Shown piece by piece: positions 62,196 through 64,000 of a stretch of DNA of 64,000 nucleotides. Location of the stretch: positions 4,588,001 to 4,652,000 of the forward strand of contig CP075495.1 of the NCBI GenBank assembly GCA_021613535.1. The letters run 5' to 3'. This DNA is from Adineta vaga (lineage: Eukaryota; Rotifera). Below the pieces are notes generated by a model. It did not search any database, was not told where the DNA came from, and saw only the letters and a program-made list of their open reading frames with translations. Made by a program: the position numbers and the translations under genes. Numbering within the stretch: the first letter of the stretch is position 1; the number at the start of each line of letters is the position of its first letter.

Positions 62196-62632
62196 TTAAT
62201 TCTTTTTTTAATAATTGAATAAGAAAAATAATATCTTTGACTATTTGTTGATTACTTATTACAAATCCGTGTCGGAAGGATTTGATTCGTTTAATTTATA
62301 TTAAGTGCAGTAGATGGCGTCATACATAATACGACAATATTTGGTATTACTCAAATTGTATTATCTGTAAAATTCATATTTTCTCATTTTATTGATAATA
62401 AAGACATGTAAAAAAAGAAGAAGAACTACAGTTCACACGAAGAAAGAATACGAAACGCAGACAAGATTCTGTTTCATTAGCAAATTAAAACAAGTACTGA
62501 ACTATGTATGTTGAACATAAAATGAAAATGATATTAATCATATTTAGTTGTACGTTGTACAGAGCAAAAAAACACCAAAATCTGACATATATACATTGAA
62601 TCAAGCAAACACAAAAAAAGAAGAAAGAATGA
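62196..62632. other. Gap between POC1 and MBLAC2
   Basis: 437 bases, AT-rich; POC1 3'UTR and MBLAC2 promoter. No acceptor-like AG close to the MBLAC2 ATG. Confidence 0.5.
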
Positions 62633-64000
62633 TTAGTATTTTTTTCGATTGTCTAATTCTTGACCATTGATATCTTGTAGCTTACTTTCAGTCATCGTTA
62701 AACGTGTTTCAAGAATAGCTACTGTTTTTGTTAAAATATCTAATTGTTGAACAATATGTTCAAGAGTATTAGTTAATTGAGGTGAATATGCTTGATGAAC
62801 ATTGCTTTCAATGTCATATGTTGAACGATTGTTTTTACTGATTCCATTCGTTGTTGGTGCAGAATTCACTAGGCATGCTGAAGCACTATTGGACTAGAAG
62901 ATTCAAATGATGAATATTCAAAAGAACTAATTAAAATCGTTTCATTTACTCGAGATACACCATTTTCATATGCTGGACCAATATTTGTTATTTCAAGACG
63001 ATCACCATCATCGAACATTGGATTTGTTGATTTTCCATTAAGTATATCAATCTAAATAGATAGATGATTCCAATGGATTTTGAATACACTAATAATTAGA
63101 ATTGTCTAACTTTTCTTGCTTGTCGTTCATCATTTGTTTCTGGATATGATTTTTCTTTTAATGATGATATTTGAGATTTCTTTTGTTGATTAGTTGCTGA
63201 TGAAACTCGTGCTGATGGATTATAATCATTTGTTGATACATCATTACCACTTGTATATTTATTATTTGTTGCATTTATTGATTCAGCAAATGGAATAGCC
63301 GCATCGAAATTTGTTTTCCAAACAAGTACCTTGAAAAGAAAACTCAAGTACAAGAACATCGTTCGTTTGATTTCAAAGGCAATTTACTTGTTGATCTTGA
63401 CCACCCGATGCAAAATAATCTCCTTGTTTAGAAAATGCAACGCTTGTTGCTGGTCCCTTGAAAAAATAAAAAAATAATTTATCGATGATCATTATAATAA
63501 GTATGTCTTACTTGGTGTCCATGTAAAGTATAAATCAGACGTCCTTCTAATAAATCAAATAATTTCAAAGTAGCATCACTAGATGCTGTTAGAAGAAAAT
63601 TTCCATTTGGATGAAATGCAACACTATTCACTGATGCTACATGATCTAAAAATGGCAAGACATGTCGGAATAAAGAAAATACATGTGTTATATTTGTCTT
63701 ACTTGCATAGTGTTGAATCAATTTTCGTGTTCGAATATCCCAAATTTTGACACTTGCATCTGTACATCCACCACCAATACAGGTACCACTTGGATGAAAT
63801 GCAACATCATTAAGAAAACCATGTGGTTCATAGAATGTATGCATACATTCATTCGTATTTCGATCCCATATTTTAACTGTTTTATCGTCACTGCAACTAA
63901 CAATTAATCGTCCATCGGGTGAAAATTTCGCACAACGAACCCAATTCGAATGTTGATTAAGTGAAAATTGAAATTTTTGTCGATGAACTGTCCAAATTTT
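62633..64000 (-). CDS. POC1: POC1 centriolar WD40 protein, C-terminal part
   Basis: POC1 stabilises centrioles and basal bodies. The right edge cuts the N-terminal repeats. Visible repeats: [20 protein letters not shown] with [22 protein letters not shown], then [24 protein letters not shown], then [26 protein letters not shown] followed by [14 protein letters not shown] and [21 protein letters not shown] polar linker leads to the POC1 domain at the C-terminus: [20 protein letters not shown] then [10 protein letters not shown], ending at 62633. The HRQKF and LLEGRL..TLHGHQGPAT motifs are diagnostic. Several 50-60 base introns. Confidence 0.95.

Overview
This window reads as nuclear DNA of a small animal with a compact genome. 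The sequence is AT-rich, nearly every gene is split by GT-AG introns of roughly 45-70 bases, genes lie close together on both strands, and the set is purely metazoan (POC1, CDT1, POLA1, AP-2 alpha, Spire, a KIF7/KIF27 kinesin, a MET-like receptor kinase, a CAS scaffold). The style fits a bdelloid rotifer (Adineta/Rotaria type), but that is an inference; I see no rRNA, tRNA, CRISPR or transposon.

Layout, left to right. 0-1.3 kb: 5' part of a CAS-family scaffold on the minus strand, running off the left edge. 1.3-4.5 kb: no gene seen. 4.5-9.7 kb: three minus-strand genes in close tandem, transcribed RPL9 -> SCaMC calcium-regulated carrier -> NSUN4. 10.1-15.6 kb: plus-strand MYCBP and a KIF7/KIF27 kinesin only 117 bases apart. 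16.3-17.5 kb: an unrecognised protein. 17.9-19.2 kb: a POU-type homeodomain gene without a POU-specific domain. 19.4-20.6 kb: MECR (minus). 20.9-31.2 kb: AP-2 alpha then DNA polymerase alpha catalytic subunit (plus). 33.5-38.5 kb: a Sema-PSI-IPT-kinase receptor of the MET/RON type. 38.7-40.3 kb: a three-helix membrane protein whose cytosolic tail looks like a dynein stalk and microtubule-binding domain (minus). 41.3-45.3 kb: Spire; 46.1-46.5 kb: VKORC1. 49.3-55.7 kb: an RBMS/alan-shepard RNA-binding protein with several possible first exons. 56.9-59.1 kb: CDT1 (minus). 60.2-61.1 kb: a type II membrane protein of unknown role. 61.3-62.2 kb: MBLAC2 (minus). 62.6-64 kb: POC1 (minus), running off the right edge.

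Three themes stand out. First, many genes have a pyrimidine-rich AG splice acceptor only a few to a few tens of bases before the ATG and no visible donor, and several sit in tight same-strand tandems; since spliced-leader trans-splicing is known in rotifers, these may be polycistronic units. Second, the membrane protein with the dynein-stalk-like tail is the best candidate for something undescribed. Third, several cytoskeletal or centriole/cilium proteins (KIF7/27-like kinesin, POC1, Spire, dynein-stalk-like protein) and replication proteins (POLA1, CDT1) are present, though I see no sign that they form one physical system. All exon joins are read by eye, and domain calls rest on remembered family motifs rather than searches.
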